This document shows, one piece after another, positions 1 through 9,782 of a DNA stretch of 64,000 nucleotides. The stretch is from CAVZXS01 sp963779325 (GTDB lineage: Bacteria > Bacteroidota > Bacteroidia > Chitinophagales > Chitinophagaceae). Within the stretch, counting starts at the first letter, position 1. Each line of letters opens with the position of its first letter. Below the pieces are notes generated by a model. That model was not told the origin of the DNA, made no database searches, and was given only the letters and a program-made list of their open reading frames with translations. A program made the translations under genes and the position numbers. The DNA lies in NCBI GenBank assembly GCA_963779325.1, contig CAVZXS010000025.1, forward strand, positions 186,001 through 250,000, read 5' to 3'.

Positions 1-1
1 G

Positions 2-640
2 CAAACCGCTGATGAGGTTATTGCTAAACATATCAATGCCATTGGCGGCGTGGATGCATGGAAAAAAATAAATTCTATGAAATCAGAAGGCGCTTTGCAG
101 GTAAATGGTGCGGACGTATCTGTAACAATGACTGCATTACACCAAAAAGGTAATCGCCAGGATATTTCTGTAATGGGAATGACCGGTTTTATGATTATTG
201 CCCCTACAGCCGGATGGAATTATATGCCTTTCAACGGGCAAACAGCTCCGGAGCCTATGACAGCTGAAGATGTTGAAGGATCTCAACCTCAATTGGATTT
301 GCACGGTTCTTTAATTGATTATGCCGCCAAAGGGCATACCGTTGAGTTGATTGGTAAAGATGATGTTGACGGTACCGAGTGTTTGAAATTGAAAGTGAAT
401 TATAAAGGCGGAACAGTAGAGACAATGTATTTAGATGCTAAGAATTATTATGTTATTCGTTCCGTATCCAAACGAAAAACCAACGGGCAAGAAGTAGAAT
501 CAACTACTAATTTCAGCAATTACGAAAAGTTGCCCGAAGGAATAGTTGTTGCAAAATCTATTGGATTGCCGTTTGGCGAGTTAAACATCACTAAAATAAC
601 TGTGAACGGCCCGGTTGATGAAACTATTTTTAAGAACTGA
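2..640 (+). CDS. LolA-like periplasmic protein, 5'-truncated by window edge
   Basis: The reading frame is open from base 2 and the true start lies upstream of the window. The visible part reads QTADEVIAKHINAIGGVDAW at its N-terminus, which matches the region just after the signal peptide in the second copy at 4672-5419 (QTVDEVIEKHVAAMGG). Both have the look of outer-membrane-lipoprotein-sorting (LolA/LolB-like) beta-barrel half-shells common in Bacteroidetes: alternating short beta strands, a conserved LIDYAAKGH stretch, and a closing VDETIFKN. Function is not established; lipid or lipoprotein handling in the periplasm is an inference from fold class. It is followed by a clear hairpin terminator. 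Confidence 0.75.
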   Translation, partial: QTADEVIAKHINAIGGVDAWKKINSMKSEGALQVNGADVSVTMTALHQKGNRQDISVMGMTGFMIIAPTAGWNYMPFNGQTAPEPMTAEDVEGSQPQLDLHGSLIDYAAKGHTVELIGKDDVDGTECLKLKVNYKGGTVETMYLDAKNYYVIRSVSKRKTNGQEVESTTNFSNYEKLPEGIVVAKSIGLPFGELNITKITVNGPVDETIFKN

Positions 641-659
641 TAAATTGATTAAACAAAGT

Positions 660-685
660 AAACCCCGATTGTGAAGTCGGGGTTT
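660..685 (+). terminator. Rho-independent terminator
   Basis: AAACCCCGA (660-668) pairs with TCGGGGTTT (677-685) across an 8-nt loop, followed by a T-rich run. It closes the truncated LolA-like gene and separates it from the BNR gene at 734. Confidence 0.8.
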
Positions 686-733
686 CTTATTATCTTCATT
701 ATCTTCCTTCTTTCTTTTATAAACTAATCGCTT

Positions 734-3700
734 ATGAAATCATTATTTGGTTTTCTTTTCTTAATTGCCGCAGTCAATCTTTCTGCGCAAACCACAATTA
801 ACAACAGCACATTCGGTATGATGGAAGCCCGGATACTTGGCCCCGGTACCATGAGTGGTCGTATCTCAGCTATTGAAGGTGTGAACGGCGACGGTAAAAC
901 AATTTATGTAGGTACTGCCGGCGGCGGTATTTGGAAAACAACCAATGCAGGCGCCTCCTTCAAACCTATTTTTGAAAAATATTGTCAGTCAATCGGCGCA
1001 TTAGCGATCAATCAAAAAAATCCTAAAGTTATTTATGCGGGCACCGGCGAAAGTAATATGCGTAACTCCGTTTCTATCGGTGTTGGTTTATATAAATCAA
1101 CCGACGGCGGCGAGAACTGGAATAAAATTGGGTTGGACAGCACCGAACATATTTCTAAAATTGTTATTGACCCGCAAAATGATTCCGTTATTTATGTTTC
1201 GGCTCCCGGTCCTTTATGGAGCGACGGTAAGCATAGGGGTTTATATAAATCAACGGATGCAGGAAAAACATGGGCAAAGATTCTATATATAAATGAAAAA
1301 ACCGGTTGTGCCGATGTAAGTGTTGATCCGCAGAATTCACAAATAGTGTATGCTTCTACCTGGGAATTTCGCCGCCAACCCTATTCATTTAATTCGGGCG
1401 GTAACGGCAGCGGCATGTGGAAGAGTTTGGATGGCGGTAAGACTTGGAAAGAATTAAGTAACGGTCTTCCAAAAAAACCATTTGGTCGTATCGCATTTAC
1501 ATTGGCGCCGAGTGCACCGCAAAATTTGGTAGCTATTGTAGAATCAAATGAAACGGGTTTATATATTTCCGCTGATGGCGGTGAGAGCTGGAAAAAACAA
1601 AGCGCCGGTTTGAATGTTGTATCAAGACCTTTTTATTTCAGCACTATTGTTATTGATCCCAAAGACCCTAAAAGAGTTTATCGCCCCGCTTTTAGTTTTT
1701 CTTATTCTACCGACGGCGGTTATTCATTTGCCGACGCAAGTAATGAAGGCGGTTGGGTGCATAGTGATCATCACGCTTTATGGATTAATCCAAACAATAC
1801 CAATCAACTTTACTTAGGTACTGATGGCGGTGTGTATATCAGTTTAGATAAAGGCGCTACCTGGATGTTTGTACAAAGTTTACCGGTCGGGCAATTTTAT
1901 CATGCAGCGGCCGATAATAAAGACCCCTATAATGTAATGGGTGGTTTGCAGGACAACGGAAGTTGGATTGCACCCTCTGCCGCACCGGGCGGCATCAGCA
2001 ATGCCAATTGGAAATCATTATACGGCGGTGATGGATTTTGGGTACAGCCCGATCCGCTGGATGCCGATATTGTATATGCGGAATACCAGGGCGGCAATAT
2101 GGCTCGTATCAGTGTAAGCACTACAAAGTCAGTAAGTATAAAACCACAGATAGGCGCAGGCGAAGAAAAACTTCGTTGGAACTGGAACACGCCGCTTGTT
2201 ACCGGTGTAAAAAATAAAAACCTGTATACCGGTGCGCAGTATTTATATAAATCGCAGGACAAAGGAAAAAATTGGACACGCATTTCACCTGATCTTACTA
2301 CCAATGATAAAAAGAAGCAGGAGCAGGAAAACAGCGGCGGTTTGAGTGCCGATAATACTTCCGCAGAAAATCATTGCACCATTTTTACTATCGCCGAATC
2401 GCCGATGGATGGAAATATGATTTGGGTCGGTACGGATGACGGCAATATTCAATACACGGAGAATGCGGGAAAAACATGGACCAATGCTGCCCGCAATTAT
2501 ACCGCGGCGGGTATTCCGGCACAAACATGGGTCAGCAGTATCGAGCCGTCTCGAGGTTTGATAAGAATATTGTATACGCCACATTTGATAATCATATGTA
2601 TGGCGATCATAAAACATACGCGGCTAAATCGGCCGATAAAGGAAAGACATGGAAATTATTTGCCTCCCCTGATTTTACCGGCTTTGCACATAAGATTAGA
2701 GAAGACATTGTAAATAAAAATTTATTATTCATAGGTACCGAGATGGGATTATTTGCTACGGTGGATGGCGGAGAAAGTTGGTTTCGGATGAAAAATGGTA
2801 TTCCTGAAATGGCATTGGTGAGAGATATACAAATTCACCCGCGTACCAATGATTTAATACTCGGTACGCATGGCCGCGGTATTATTATTATTGATGATAT
2901 TTCGCCGATGCGTTTTTTGGATAAAAAAATTGCGGAAGAAGAAGTGCATATTTTTAATAACAAACCCATTTACCTTACGATGGGCAATTTCGGCGGTGGT
3001 GGTTTTCCGTCTACAGGCGGTTGGGTAGCGGCCAACCCGGCTTCTATTCCGCCCATTCAATATTATTTAAAAGACAGAGTAAGTACCGGCGATGTGAAAG
3101 TAGAAATTTATGATAAGGAAGGTAAGTTAGTACAATCAATACCCGGCAGCAAACGCAAAGGATTGAATAAAGTGTATTGGAACCTGCGTATGAAACCGCC
3201 GAAAGTAGCATCGGGCGGTACAAAGTTGGATCAATCAGGTTTTATAGCGCCCATGGTAATGCCCGGTGATTACACGGTAAAATTAAAAGTGGGCGATAAA
3301 GACTATACTTCTTCTTTGAAACTGTTGCACGATGAAAAGAATAAGAATTTTACATTGGAAGACAGAAAAGTGCAATTCAAAACAGCGATGGAGTTATATC
3401 AACTGCAGGAAAAATTAGCGGGTGTTGTAGAAGATATCAATGCAAGGCAAAAATTATTGAAAGAGAATATGACCGCTGTGCCTGATTCGTCAAAGAAAAA
3501 ACTAATGGAAGAATATTATAATAAATTGGAAACGCTGCGGGCCGAATGCCTGGCTACCAAACAAAAATCCATTTTTGCCGATGAAGAGCGACTGAGAGAA
3601 AAAATTACAGATTTGTATGTGTCTGTTGCGGGACAGGAAGCAGCGCCATCCAACCTGCAGGTGCAGGGTGTAGCATTATTAAAAGAAGAAGTGAAAAAGA

Positions 3701-3777
3701 AAGAGCAGCAAAATACAGCAATCAATAATCAATATTATGACAGGGTAAAAGATTATCTAAATAAAAAGGCTTTTTAA
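734..3777 (+). CDS. Secreted BNR/sortilin-like repeat protein, frameshifted
   Basis: The frame opened at 734 runs to about 2552 and the rest continues in another frame to 3777; together they make roughly 1014 residues. The N-terminus is a signal peptide ending LSAQ. The body has many Asp-box/BNR beta-propeller motifs (STDGGENW, STDAGKTW, SADGGESW, SADKGKTW), as in VPS10/sortilin and glycosyl-hydrolase-like propellers. The C-terminal third is a beta-sandwich segment followed by an alpha-helical tail. The intact paralogue at 9783-12920 shows the same architecture. The join is near 2552-2557, where ...WVSSIEPSR should continue FDKNIVYATFDNH; one base is missing or two are extra. Substrate is unknown. 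The shift may be a sequence error. Confidence 0.8.
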
Positions 3778-3800
3778 ATTACTATTGTTTAAATGTTTGG

Positions 3801-3830
3801 AAACGGGGCTTTTTTACGGCCTCGTTTTTT
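3801..3830 (+). terminator. Terminator after BNR gene
   Basis: AAACGGGGCT and GGCCTCGTTT can pair, with a G-U/mismatch, and are followed by TTTTTT. It lies 24 nt after the BNR stop codon. Confidence 0.65.
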
Positions 3831-3854
3831 GGTTTTATGCTAACTTTAGATAAA

Positions 3855-4456
3855 CCTTAGTAGAAAAGAAATAATAGCAATAGCTCAACCTTATTACCTT
3901 ATTTTAAAATAGTATAAAAATGAAAATAGAATATAATAATTTGTACACTCACTTTATATTTACTACTCTGCATCGCTTACCGCTTATTACTGAAAAACAC
4001 CGGGAGAGGATTGAAAAATATATTACCGATATAGTCAAGAATAACGATTCACATTTATATGCTATTTATGCCAATCCTGAACATGTTCATTTTCTCATAT
4101 CCCGTTCTCCCAAGTTGTCAGAAGAAAACCTCGCTTCCATTATTGCAGAAAGCTCTCAGCGGTTTATAAACGAAAATAAGCTTTGTGACTAGTAAATTTG
4201 CCTGGCAAGAATCTGCATCTGCCTTTTCGGTATCAAAGTCGGATATTGACAAAGTTTGTAAATACATCCTTAATCAACCTGAACATCATCGTAAAGTAAC
4301 TTTCGCCGAGGAATATGAGGAGTTTATCAAATTTTACCAAAAAACCTTGCAGCCTTTTGAGACTAATAAGTAAGAGTACAAAAACATTCTTGGCTGCGAT
4401 TCGGCCGAATAAGGTAATAAGGTTGAATAAATATAAGAACAATGTTTCTACTAAGG
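3855..4456. mobile_element. IS200-like (Y1 HUH) element with inverted ends
   Basis: A single-transposase element of about 0.6 kb. CCTTAGTAGAAA at 3855-3866 is the exact reverse complement of 4445-4456, and CAACCTTATTACCTTATT at 3887-3904 is the exact reverse complement of 4408-4425. The spacing between the two repeat blocks is also nearly equal on each side (20 versus 19 nt). The inner repeat is itself a tandem of CCTTATTA. Classical IS200/IS605 elements lack long inverted ends, whereas REP-associated (RAYT) Y1 transposase genes are often bracketed by inverted REP sequences, so this is closer to the latter arrangement. No target duplication was identified. Confidence 0.75.
3920..4373 (+). pseudogene. 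Y1 (IS200-like) transposase, frameshifted
   Basis: The first part (3920-4192) starts MKIEYNNLYTHFIFTT and carries the HUH metal-binding motif in NPEHVHFLIS; the second part (frame of 4185-4373) carries the likely catalytic tyrosine in DKVCKYILNQPEHH. Together they make one Y1 transposase of about 150 residues. The frames join near 4175-4187, where ...INENKLC should pass to SKFAWQESASAF; removing one G restores the frame. The HUH enzymes nick and rejoin single-stranded DNA through this tyrosine. As written the gene is inactive unless the shift is a sequencing error. It sits inside an inverted-repeat-bounded element. Confidence 0.85.
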
Positions 4457-4671
4457 TAAAAAGCCATCGCCTTGCATTTTACTAAGATACTGGAAGTTTC
4501 TGACAACTGACCTTAATTAAGCAGCAAACAGGAGAAAGGAATAAAATTTTGAAGAATTGCTTTTGAAAGAAGTTCGAAATCTAAAAATATTCGACTCTGT
4601 TCTTTTTTTATTTTAACATCAATCATGCTTTTAAATAACTAATTTTACACTCTTAACTTAAAATTATTCAG
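4457..4671. other. Intergenic, AT-rich, no gene seen
   Basis: The stretch between the IS200-like element and the next LolA-like gene shows no coding frame. A TAATTTTA motif at about 4640-4647 could be a promoter -7 element for the gene at 4672, but this is weak. Confidence 0.4.
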
Positions 4672-5419
4672 ATGAAAAAAATTATTCTTTCAATTCTATT
4701 GGTTTTCTCTTCGAGCAATGTTATTTGCGCAAACCGTGGATGAAGTAATTGAAAAACATGTTGCGGCAATGGGCGGAAAAGAAAAGCTGGCTTCTATACA
4801 AAGCCTGCACATGGTAGGCGTGGCCGTAATGCAAAACGGTAATGAAATGACAACCACTATTTGGAAAGTACATAACAAACTATCCCGCACCGAAAGAAAT
4901 TTTGGAATGGGCAGTGTGATACAATTAATTACTGATAAGGGCGCATGGTCTACCAATCCCCGCAGCGGCGGCGCTTTTGAAGCTATGCCTGAAGACAGGG
5001 CAAAAATGATGAGTACTGAAATGGATTGCCAGGGCGTGTTATTTAATTATGCTGCTAAAGGACACAAAGCAGAATTTATAGGTAAAGAAACAGTTGATGG
5101 AAAAGAAAATTTTAAAATAAAAATGACTTTGAGCAGCGGCAGAGAGATAAATTATTTTCTCGATGCGGCTACTTACTATATTTCGCAAATAAGTATGAAA
5201 GGCGGTAGAGGCGGCCCCGGCGGCGGAGCAGGTGCAGGTGGTGGCCAACAACGTGATCCCAATGCCGAGACGATAATAAAATTCAGCCGGTACGAAAAAA
5301 CGCCTGACGGCTATGTGTTTGCTTTTGCTACTTCTATTGGCGGAATGGGCGGCGAAATGATTTATGAAACCATTGAAGTAAATCCTAAAGTGGATGATAA
5401 GCTGTATAAGCCGGAGTAA
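4672..5419 (+). CDS. LolA-like periplasmic protein with Gly-rich loop, frameshift in signal peptide
   Basis: Paralogue of the truncated gene at 2-640. A Bacteroidetes-style signal peptide (MKKIILSILLVFSSS) begins at 4672, but the mature protein (MLFAQTVDEVIEKHVAAMGG) is in the next frame, so a single-base indel lies near 4710-4720. Starting at the internal ATG (4718) would leave the protein without export, which argues that 4672 is the real start. Residues near 180-195 form a glycine-rich insert (GGRGGPGGGAGAGGG) absent from the other copy. Likely periplasmic; role unknown. It is followed by a strong terminator at 5516-5546. Confidence 0.75.
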
Positions 5420-5515
5420 GTAGCTTGTGTTGTGCTGACCGTGCTGCAATAAGCTATTTGCAATAGGCAATAATCAACGGGCAATAGGCAAATGTGATTA
5501 ATAATTTATTTTGTG

Positions 5516-5546
5516 AAAAGTGATGTAAAAACTGCATCACTTTTTT
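5516..5546 (+). terminator. Rho-independent terminator
   Basis: AAAAGTGATG (5516-5525) pairs with CATCACTTTT (5535-5544) and runs into further T residues. Just upstream, CAATAGGCAA occurs twice (about 5460 and 5481) as a short direct repeat. Confidence 0.8.
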
Positions 5547-5678
5547 ATTACAATTATATTTAGTGTACATGCTGAGCGCAGAGAAAAGGAGAGCGCAGAG
5601 TTAACGCTGAGTATCTTTGAGAAACCTCCTGCACTCATTTTCTCTGCGATAAAAAAATCAAACTATTGTTGATTTAAA

Positions 5679-5695
5679 ACCGGTGCGGTTTTTTT
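5679..5695 (+). terminator. Small hairpin with T-run before GH31 gene
   Basis: AACCG-GTG-CGGTT followed by seven T residues. It lies only about 33 nt before the GH31 ATG, so it may close a preceding short transcript or attenuate the GH31 transcript. Confidence 0.4.
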
Positions 5696-5727
5696 GTTAG
5701 TTTTAGAAACTATAAACAGAATTTTTT

Positions 5728-8232
5728 ATGAAATTATCTTCCTCACATTATCTTACGAAACTATTCTTTAAAACAATCTTTTTATTTTCCATTGTTATTT
5801 ATACAAGCGGACTGGCTGCACAAGATGTAAAGCCGGGAAGCAGTACGGCTGTCATAAAAAAAGCAGAAGGCACATGGTACTTTACATTATATACCGATCA
5901 TATTATCAAAACCACATTTACTCCCGTAAATGCGAAAAATAATGAACAGGTTTCAAATGCGGTAATTATAAAACCTTCGGCACTAAGACCTGCTGTAAAA
6001 ACAACGGACGGGGAAACCGCCATTTATTATAAAAGCAAAAAGAACATAATAATAAATTCTGCCGGCATTCAATACCTGTTTGAAAATAAACCGTTAGCTG
6101 AGTTAAGCTCTTTTTTTACACAAAGAGAAAATTATAATGGCTTTGAATACAAATTGACAGCCAATGAAAAAATAGCCGGCGCGGGTGAAAGAGCATTGCC
6201 GCAAAATCGTCGCGGTTATCGTCTTAATTTATATAACAACCCGTGGTACGGTTATGAATATGGCGCCGATAATTTAAACTACTCGGTTCCGTTTATTATT
6301 TCGTCAAACGGTTACGGTATTTTTTTCGATAATCCTTCGAGAGGTTATTTGGATATTGGTAAAAATAACAGCAACATACTGGAAGCAGGTTTTGTAAGCG
6401 GCGAACTGACATTTTATATTATTGCCGGAAAAAATGCGGAAGAGATTTTAAAAAACTATCATGAACTGATAGGTACACAACCCTTGCCGCCGCGTTGGGC
6501 CTTGGGTAATTTTATTTCGCGTTTCGGTTACCGTTCGCAGGCGCAGGTAGATTCGGTGGTGAAAAAAATGCGGAAAGAAAATTTTCCTGCGGATGCGGTA
6601 ATATTGGATTTGTTTTGGTTTGGCGACAGCATTCAAAGAACACTGGGCAATCTTGATTGGGTAAATAAACAAAAATGGCCCGATCCTAAAAAGATGATGA
6701 GTGATTTTAGAAAAGAAAATATCAAAACAATTATCATTACCGAACCCTTTGTTTTAAAAAATACAAACAAGTACTATGAATCATTGAAATATCATGCTAC
6801 GGATAAAAAAGGAAACCCATATACGCTGACAGATTTTTATTTTGGTTACGGCGGTATAGTAGATGTATTTAGAAAAGATGCGCAACAGTGGTTCAGGAAA
6901 GTTTATCGCGAACAAATCAAAAACGGCGTCAGCGGTTGGTGGACGGATTTGGGAGAACCCGAAAAACACCCGAGTGATCTATACCATAATTTAAAAGACT
7001 TTGGATTCAAGCGTTTATTTAAAGCCGACGAAATACATAATATTTTCGGTCATTACTGGAACCAAATGTTGTACGAGCATTATCAGCAGGAACACCCCGA
7101 TACAAGATTGTTTCACCTGAACCGCTCGGGGTATGCGGGCAGTCCGCGGTACAGCATTTTTCCGTGGACGGGTGATGTGAGCCGCAGTTGGAACGGATTG
7201 AAAGCACAGTTGCCCATTTTACTGGGCATGAGTGTAAGCGGTATACCATATATACATAGTGATGCGGGCGGTTTCGCCATGACGGATAAGAAAGATCCTG
7301 AATTATATACACGTTGGTTACAGCTATCCGCTTTCTCGCCCGTCTTTCGTCCGCATGGCACTGCATTGGAAGCCGATCTGCAACCTTCGGGTACATTGAG
7401 TGTAGAAAGTGAACCTGTCTTTTGGCCCGACAGTACAAAAGCTATTGTAAAAAATTTAATACAGTTGCGTTATGATTTAACGCCGTACAATTATACGCTG
7501 GCTTATCAGCAAGCAAAATACGGCAAGCCATTGATGCGACCGATGTATTACCAAAATTTTTCTGATGAAAATTTAACGAAAGCGGAAGATCAATACATGT
7601 GGGGAGATAATATATTGGTAGCGCCGGTGACGGAAAAAGGTGCGAGGATAAAACGGATTTATTTTCCCGCAGGAAGATGGTATGATTTTATGCGAAATCG
7701 TTTTTACGACGGCGGACAATGGATAATGGATTCCGCCGCATTGAGCGAAGTACCCATGTTTGTAAAACAGGGCGGTTTTGTGCCTACGGTATGGGGTTAT
7801 AAAAATTTAGATAATTATACTACGGCTAAATTCTTTGTATTGTATTTCCCTTCGGCTAAAAAAACATTTTATGAAATGTATGATGATGACGGACTGACTA
7901 ACAAAGCCATTGAGAAAAAACAATATGAGTTATTGCAGATGGAAGGTATGGATGCGGGCAATGAAATTCAATTTAGTATTAGAAGTAACGGCGGAAAATT
8001 TACAGGCCGCCCCGGGAAAAGAGTCATTCGTTTTTATATACCTGAAGTAAAGAAGCAACCTTCAGCTATTTTACTGAACGATAAGACGATGGAGAATATT
8101 CTGTATGCAAAGGAAAAGAGAGATGGTATTCGCTATGAGCCCGGTGTTTGCGTGTACAATGCCGATACTAAAATGCTGACGGTAGTAATTGAATTTTCTG
8201 ATAAACCGGTAAGTGTCAAGATAGAGAAATGA
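5728..8232 (+). CDS. Glycoside hydrolase family 31 (alpha-glucosidase/xylosidase type)
   Basis: An 834-residue exported enzyme with an N-terminal signal peptide (cleavage near GLAAQ). After a galactose-mutarotase-like N-terminal domain (about 35-230) comes the (beta/alpha)8 barrel. The family 31 nucleophile motif is GWWTDLGEPE, with Asp about 407. The acid/base Asp is in PWTGDVSRSW at about 483; the 76-residue spacing fits the family. The C-terminal region has the usual beta-sandwich with YEMYDDDGLTN. It should hydrolyse alpha-linked glucosides or xylosides by retention of configuration, probably in the periplasm; the exact substrate cannot be told. It stands alone with no SusC/D pair nearby, so it is not part of a visible polysaccharide utilisation locus. 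Confidence 0.93.
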   Translation: MKLSSSHYLTKLFFKTIFLFSIVIYTSGLAAQDVKPGSSTAVIKKAEGTWYFTLYTDHIIKTTFTPVNAKNNEQVSNAVIIKPSALRPAVKTTDGETAIYYKSKKNIIINSAGIQYLFENKPLAELSSFFTQRENYNGFEYKLTANEKIAGAGERALPQNRRGYRLNLYNNPWYGYEYGADNLNYSVPFIISSNGYGIFFDNPSRGYLDIGKNNSNILEAGFVSGELTFYIIAGKNAEEILKNYHELIGTQPLPPRWALGNFISRFGYRSQAQVDSVVKKMRKENFPADAVILDLFWFGDSIQRTLGNLDWVNKQKWPDPKKMMSDFRKENIKTIIITEPFVLKNTNKYYESLKYHATDKKGNPYTLTDFYFGYGGIVDVFRKDAQQWFRKVYREQIKNGVSGWWTDLGEPEKHPSDLYHNLKDFGFKRLFKADEIHNIFGHYWNQMLYEHYQQEHPDTRLFHLNRSGYAGSPRYSIFPWTGDVSRSWNGLKAQLPILLGMSVSGIPYIHSDAGGFAMTDKKDPELYTRWLQLSAFSPVFRPHGTALEADLQPSGTLSVESEPVFWPDSTKAIVKNLIQLRYDLTPYNYTLAYQQAKYGKPLMRPMYYQNFSDENLTKAEDQYMWGDNILVAPVTEKGARIKRIYFPAGRWYDFMRNRFYDGGQWIMDSAALSEVPMFVKQGGFVPTVWGYKNLDNYTTAKFFVLYFPSAKKTFYEMYDDDGLTNKAIEKKQYELLQMEGMDAGNEIQFSIRSNGGKFTGRPGKRVIRFYIPEVKKQPSAILLNDKTMENILYAKEKRDGIRYEPGVCVYNADTKMLTVVIEFSDKPVSVKIEK

Positions 8233-8331
8233 AAATTTCTTCGACAAATCAAACAATCATCGTTGGATAATTTATTGAATATATACTTTCTTAAGAATCT
8301 GTTTAAAAGCAGATTTTGGGTTTACCGTATA

Positions 8332-8391
8332 GCTGTTGGCGAGGACGCCAACAGCGGCGGCTCGCTATGGTTGGCGTCCTCGCCAACCATA
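8332..8391. repeat. Twin palindrome, two hairpins that are also mutual reverse complements
   Basis: Hairpin one: GCTGTTGGCG, loop AGGA, CGCCAACAGC (8332-8355). Hairpin two: TATGGTTGGCG, loop TCCT, CGCCAACCATA (8366-8391). The 18-nt centres are exact reverse complements of each other, loops included, so the site can fold as two hairpins or one long one. It lies between convergent genes and could act as a bidirectional terminator or REP-type repeat. Confidence 0.85.
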
Positions 8392-8467
8392 ATCAGCAAG
8401 AAGGGAAATTTACAAAATCGTTTTCGGACATTTTTTTAAATCGCTTCTTACCAGTTAGAAAAATCCT

Positions 8468-9460
8468 TTACTGAAAATCAAGAAAATCTTTACTTACCCA
8501 TTTGTCATCCATACTTATTTTGCACCAGCCGTTTTGCTCTTCTGTAATAAATAATTCCTGGCCTTTTGTATAAGCTCCCACTTTCGAAAAAGATTTGGCG
8601 GGGCCGCTCCGTACATTTAATGTGTCTGCATTCACTGTTGCTCTTGTTACTTCCGCGGTATACTTACCGTTCACCCAATGTTGTTTACTGCCCGATATTT
8701 TATACCAGCCGTCTTTTTCTTTATACACTCTCAGTACGGCGCCGGTTACGGCAGGTTCTCTATCTGCGGCTTTTGCACTTGTACCATCGGGCCCGGTTCT
8801 TATATTTAATGATGTAGCGGTAACACACACGTATTTTATAATACCGCTGTCAGCAATGTTTGTAATTACCGCGGCACCCGATTGTTGTCTTACGAGTGGC
8901 AGAAAGTTTTTTACACAATCAGCTACTTTATTGCCGCCAAAAAAATTAGTGCCGGGGCAGCTTTTATTATTTTTTGTTCCGTCATTGCGTTGTCCCGTAC
9001 TTAAATCAAACCAATGATGATAAACAATGCTGTTGGTATTTACCGGTAAATTATATTTACCGCACAGCTTCGCCGTCATGCGTACTATAGTTTGTTTATG
9101 TGCAGTCGTCATTACATCTTTTCCTTTATCAAAATAGCCGAGGTGTTCAATACATATCGCGTTGGCATTTTGTCCTAAAATACAAGCCGGCGATTGTTCC
9201 ATTGATCTTCCCGTTACAATACTGCCGTCGGGGAATGTGGTAAAGTGCTGACCGATATCGCTCCAGCCGTTATGATTGACATGATGATGCTTCATGCCTC
9301 TTTGCAATTCAAAATGATTATTGCCGTTAAACAATGAATAATTCGGACTGAACGTATGATGTTCCTGTACCGTTAAAATGGTACGGGCTACCCGCAGGTT
9401 ACTGATCCATGTTTCAAATTCATCAATGGTTAATTTAGTAAAACCAAATTTCGTTGTCAT
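8468..9460 (-). CDS. N-acetylmuramoyl-L-alanine amidase with two SH3-like domains
   Basis: A 330-residue protein. Residues about 25-195 form an Amidase_2/PGRP domain: the zinc histidine sits in QEHHT (about 34), with further ligands probably in the second HH (YHHWFDL) and in the Cys of SCPG. Two bacterial SH3 repeats follow at about 208-268 and 273-330 (SLNIRTGPDG and TLNVRSGPAK). The enzyme should cut the amide bond between MurNAc and L-Ala in peptidoglycan, with the SH3 domains holding the wall. No signal peptide or membrane helix is visible at the N-terminus, which is unusual for a wall hydrolase. It is transcribed toward the GH31 gene, with the twin palindrome between them. Confidence 0.9.
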   Translation of the reverse strand: MTTKFGFTKLTIDEFETWISNLRVARTILTVQEHHTFSPNYSLFNGNNHFELQRGMKHHHVNHNGWSDIGQHFTTFPDGSIVTGRSMEQSPACILGQNANAICIEHLGYFDKGKDVMTTAHKQTIVRMTAKLCGKYNLPVNTNSIVYHHWFDLSTGQRNDGTKNNKSCPGTNFFGGNKVADCVKNFLPLVRQQSGAAVITNIADSGIIKYVCVTATSLNIRTGPDGTSAKAADREPAVTGAVLRVYKEKDGWYKISGSKQHWVNGKYTAEVTRATVNADTLNVRSGPAKSFSKVGAYTKGQELFITEEQNGWCKISMDDKWVSKDFLDFQ

Positions 9461-9559
9461 AACAGTTAGGTTTAGTTATTAAAACTTGTTTATGCTGCTA
9501 ATCGCCCGGCGGTTGATAGGATCGTTGAATCATTGCCCTAATGTAACGAATTATTACGG

Positions 9560-9600
9560 AAACCTGATACCCCCATCCCCTAAAGGGGGGCATCAGGTTT
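9560..9600. repeat. Palindromic intergenic repeat with CCCCTAAAGGGG core
   Basis: Arms AAACCTGAT (9560-9568) and ATCAGGTTT (9592-9600) enclose the core CCCCCATCCCCTAAAGGGG. One of a family of similar elements in this window; a second copy in opposite orientation lies at 9690-9718. Confidence 0.8.
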
Positions 9601-9689
9601 TAAAACGATTTTTACGATACAACCGTACAGTATTAGTTTTTAACAGCCTGTTCCTTTTAACCGGGAGAAACCCGTTACCTTTCAACCAT

Positions 9690-9718
9690 TATCCCCCTTT
9701 AGGGGATAGGGGCTTGGG
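9690..9718. repeat. Palindromic intergenic repeat, inverse orientation
   Basis: TATCCCCCTTTAGGGGATA followed by GGGGCTTGGG; reverse-complement relative of the copy at 9560-9600. The pair brackets about 90 nt upstream of the BNR gene at 9783. No gene is seen in the 9461-9782 gap. Confidence 0.8.
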
Positions 9719-9782
9719 CTCCTAATTTCTCTTTGCTGTAGTCACAAACTCATCGTACATTCATCCTTATAATTTTTATACC

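Noticed and set aside
2..5419. Recent tandem duplication of the LolA-like plus BNR pair
   Set aside because: The copies are diverged and differently arranged (LolA-BNR, then LolA, then BNR 4 kb on); only paralogy is supported.
7019..7438. Long open frames on the strand opposite the GH31 gene (similar shadows under most large genes)
   Set aside because: They overlap strong family motifs on the other strand and show no domain, signal or start context of their own.
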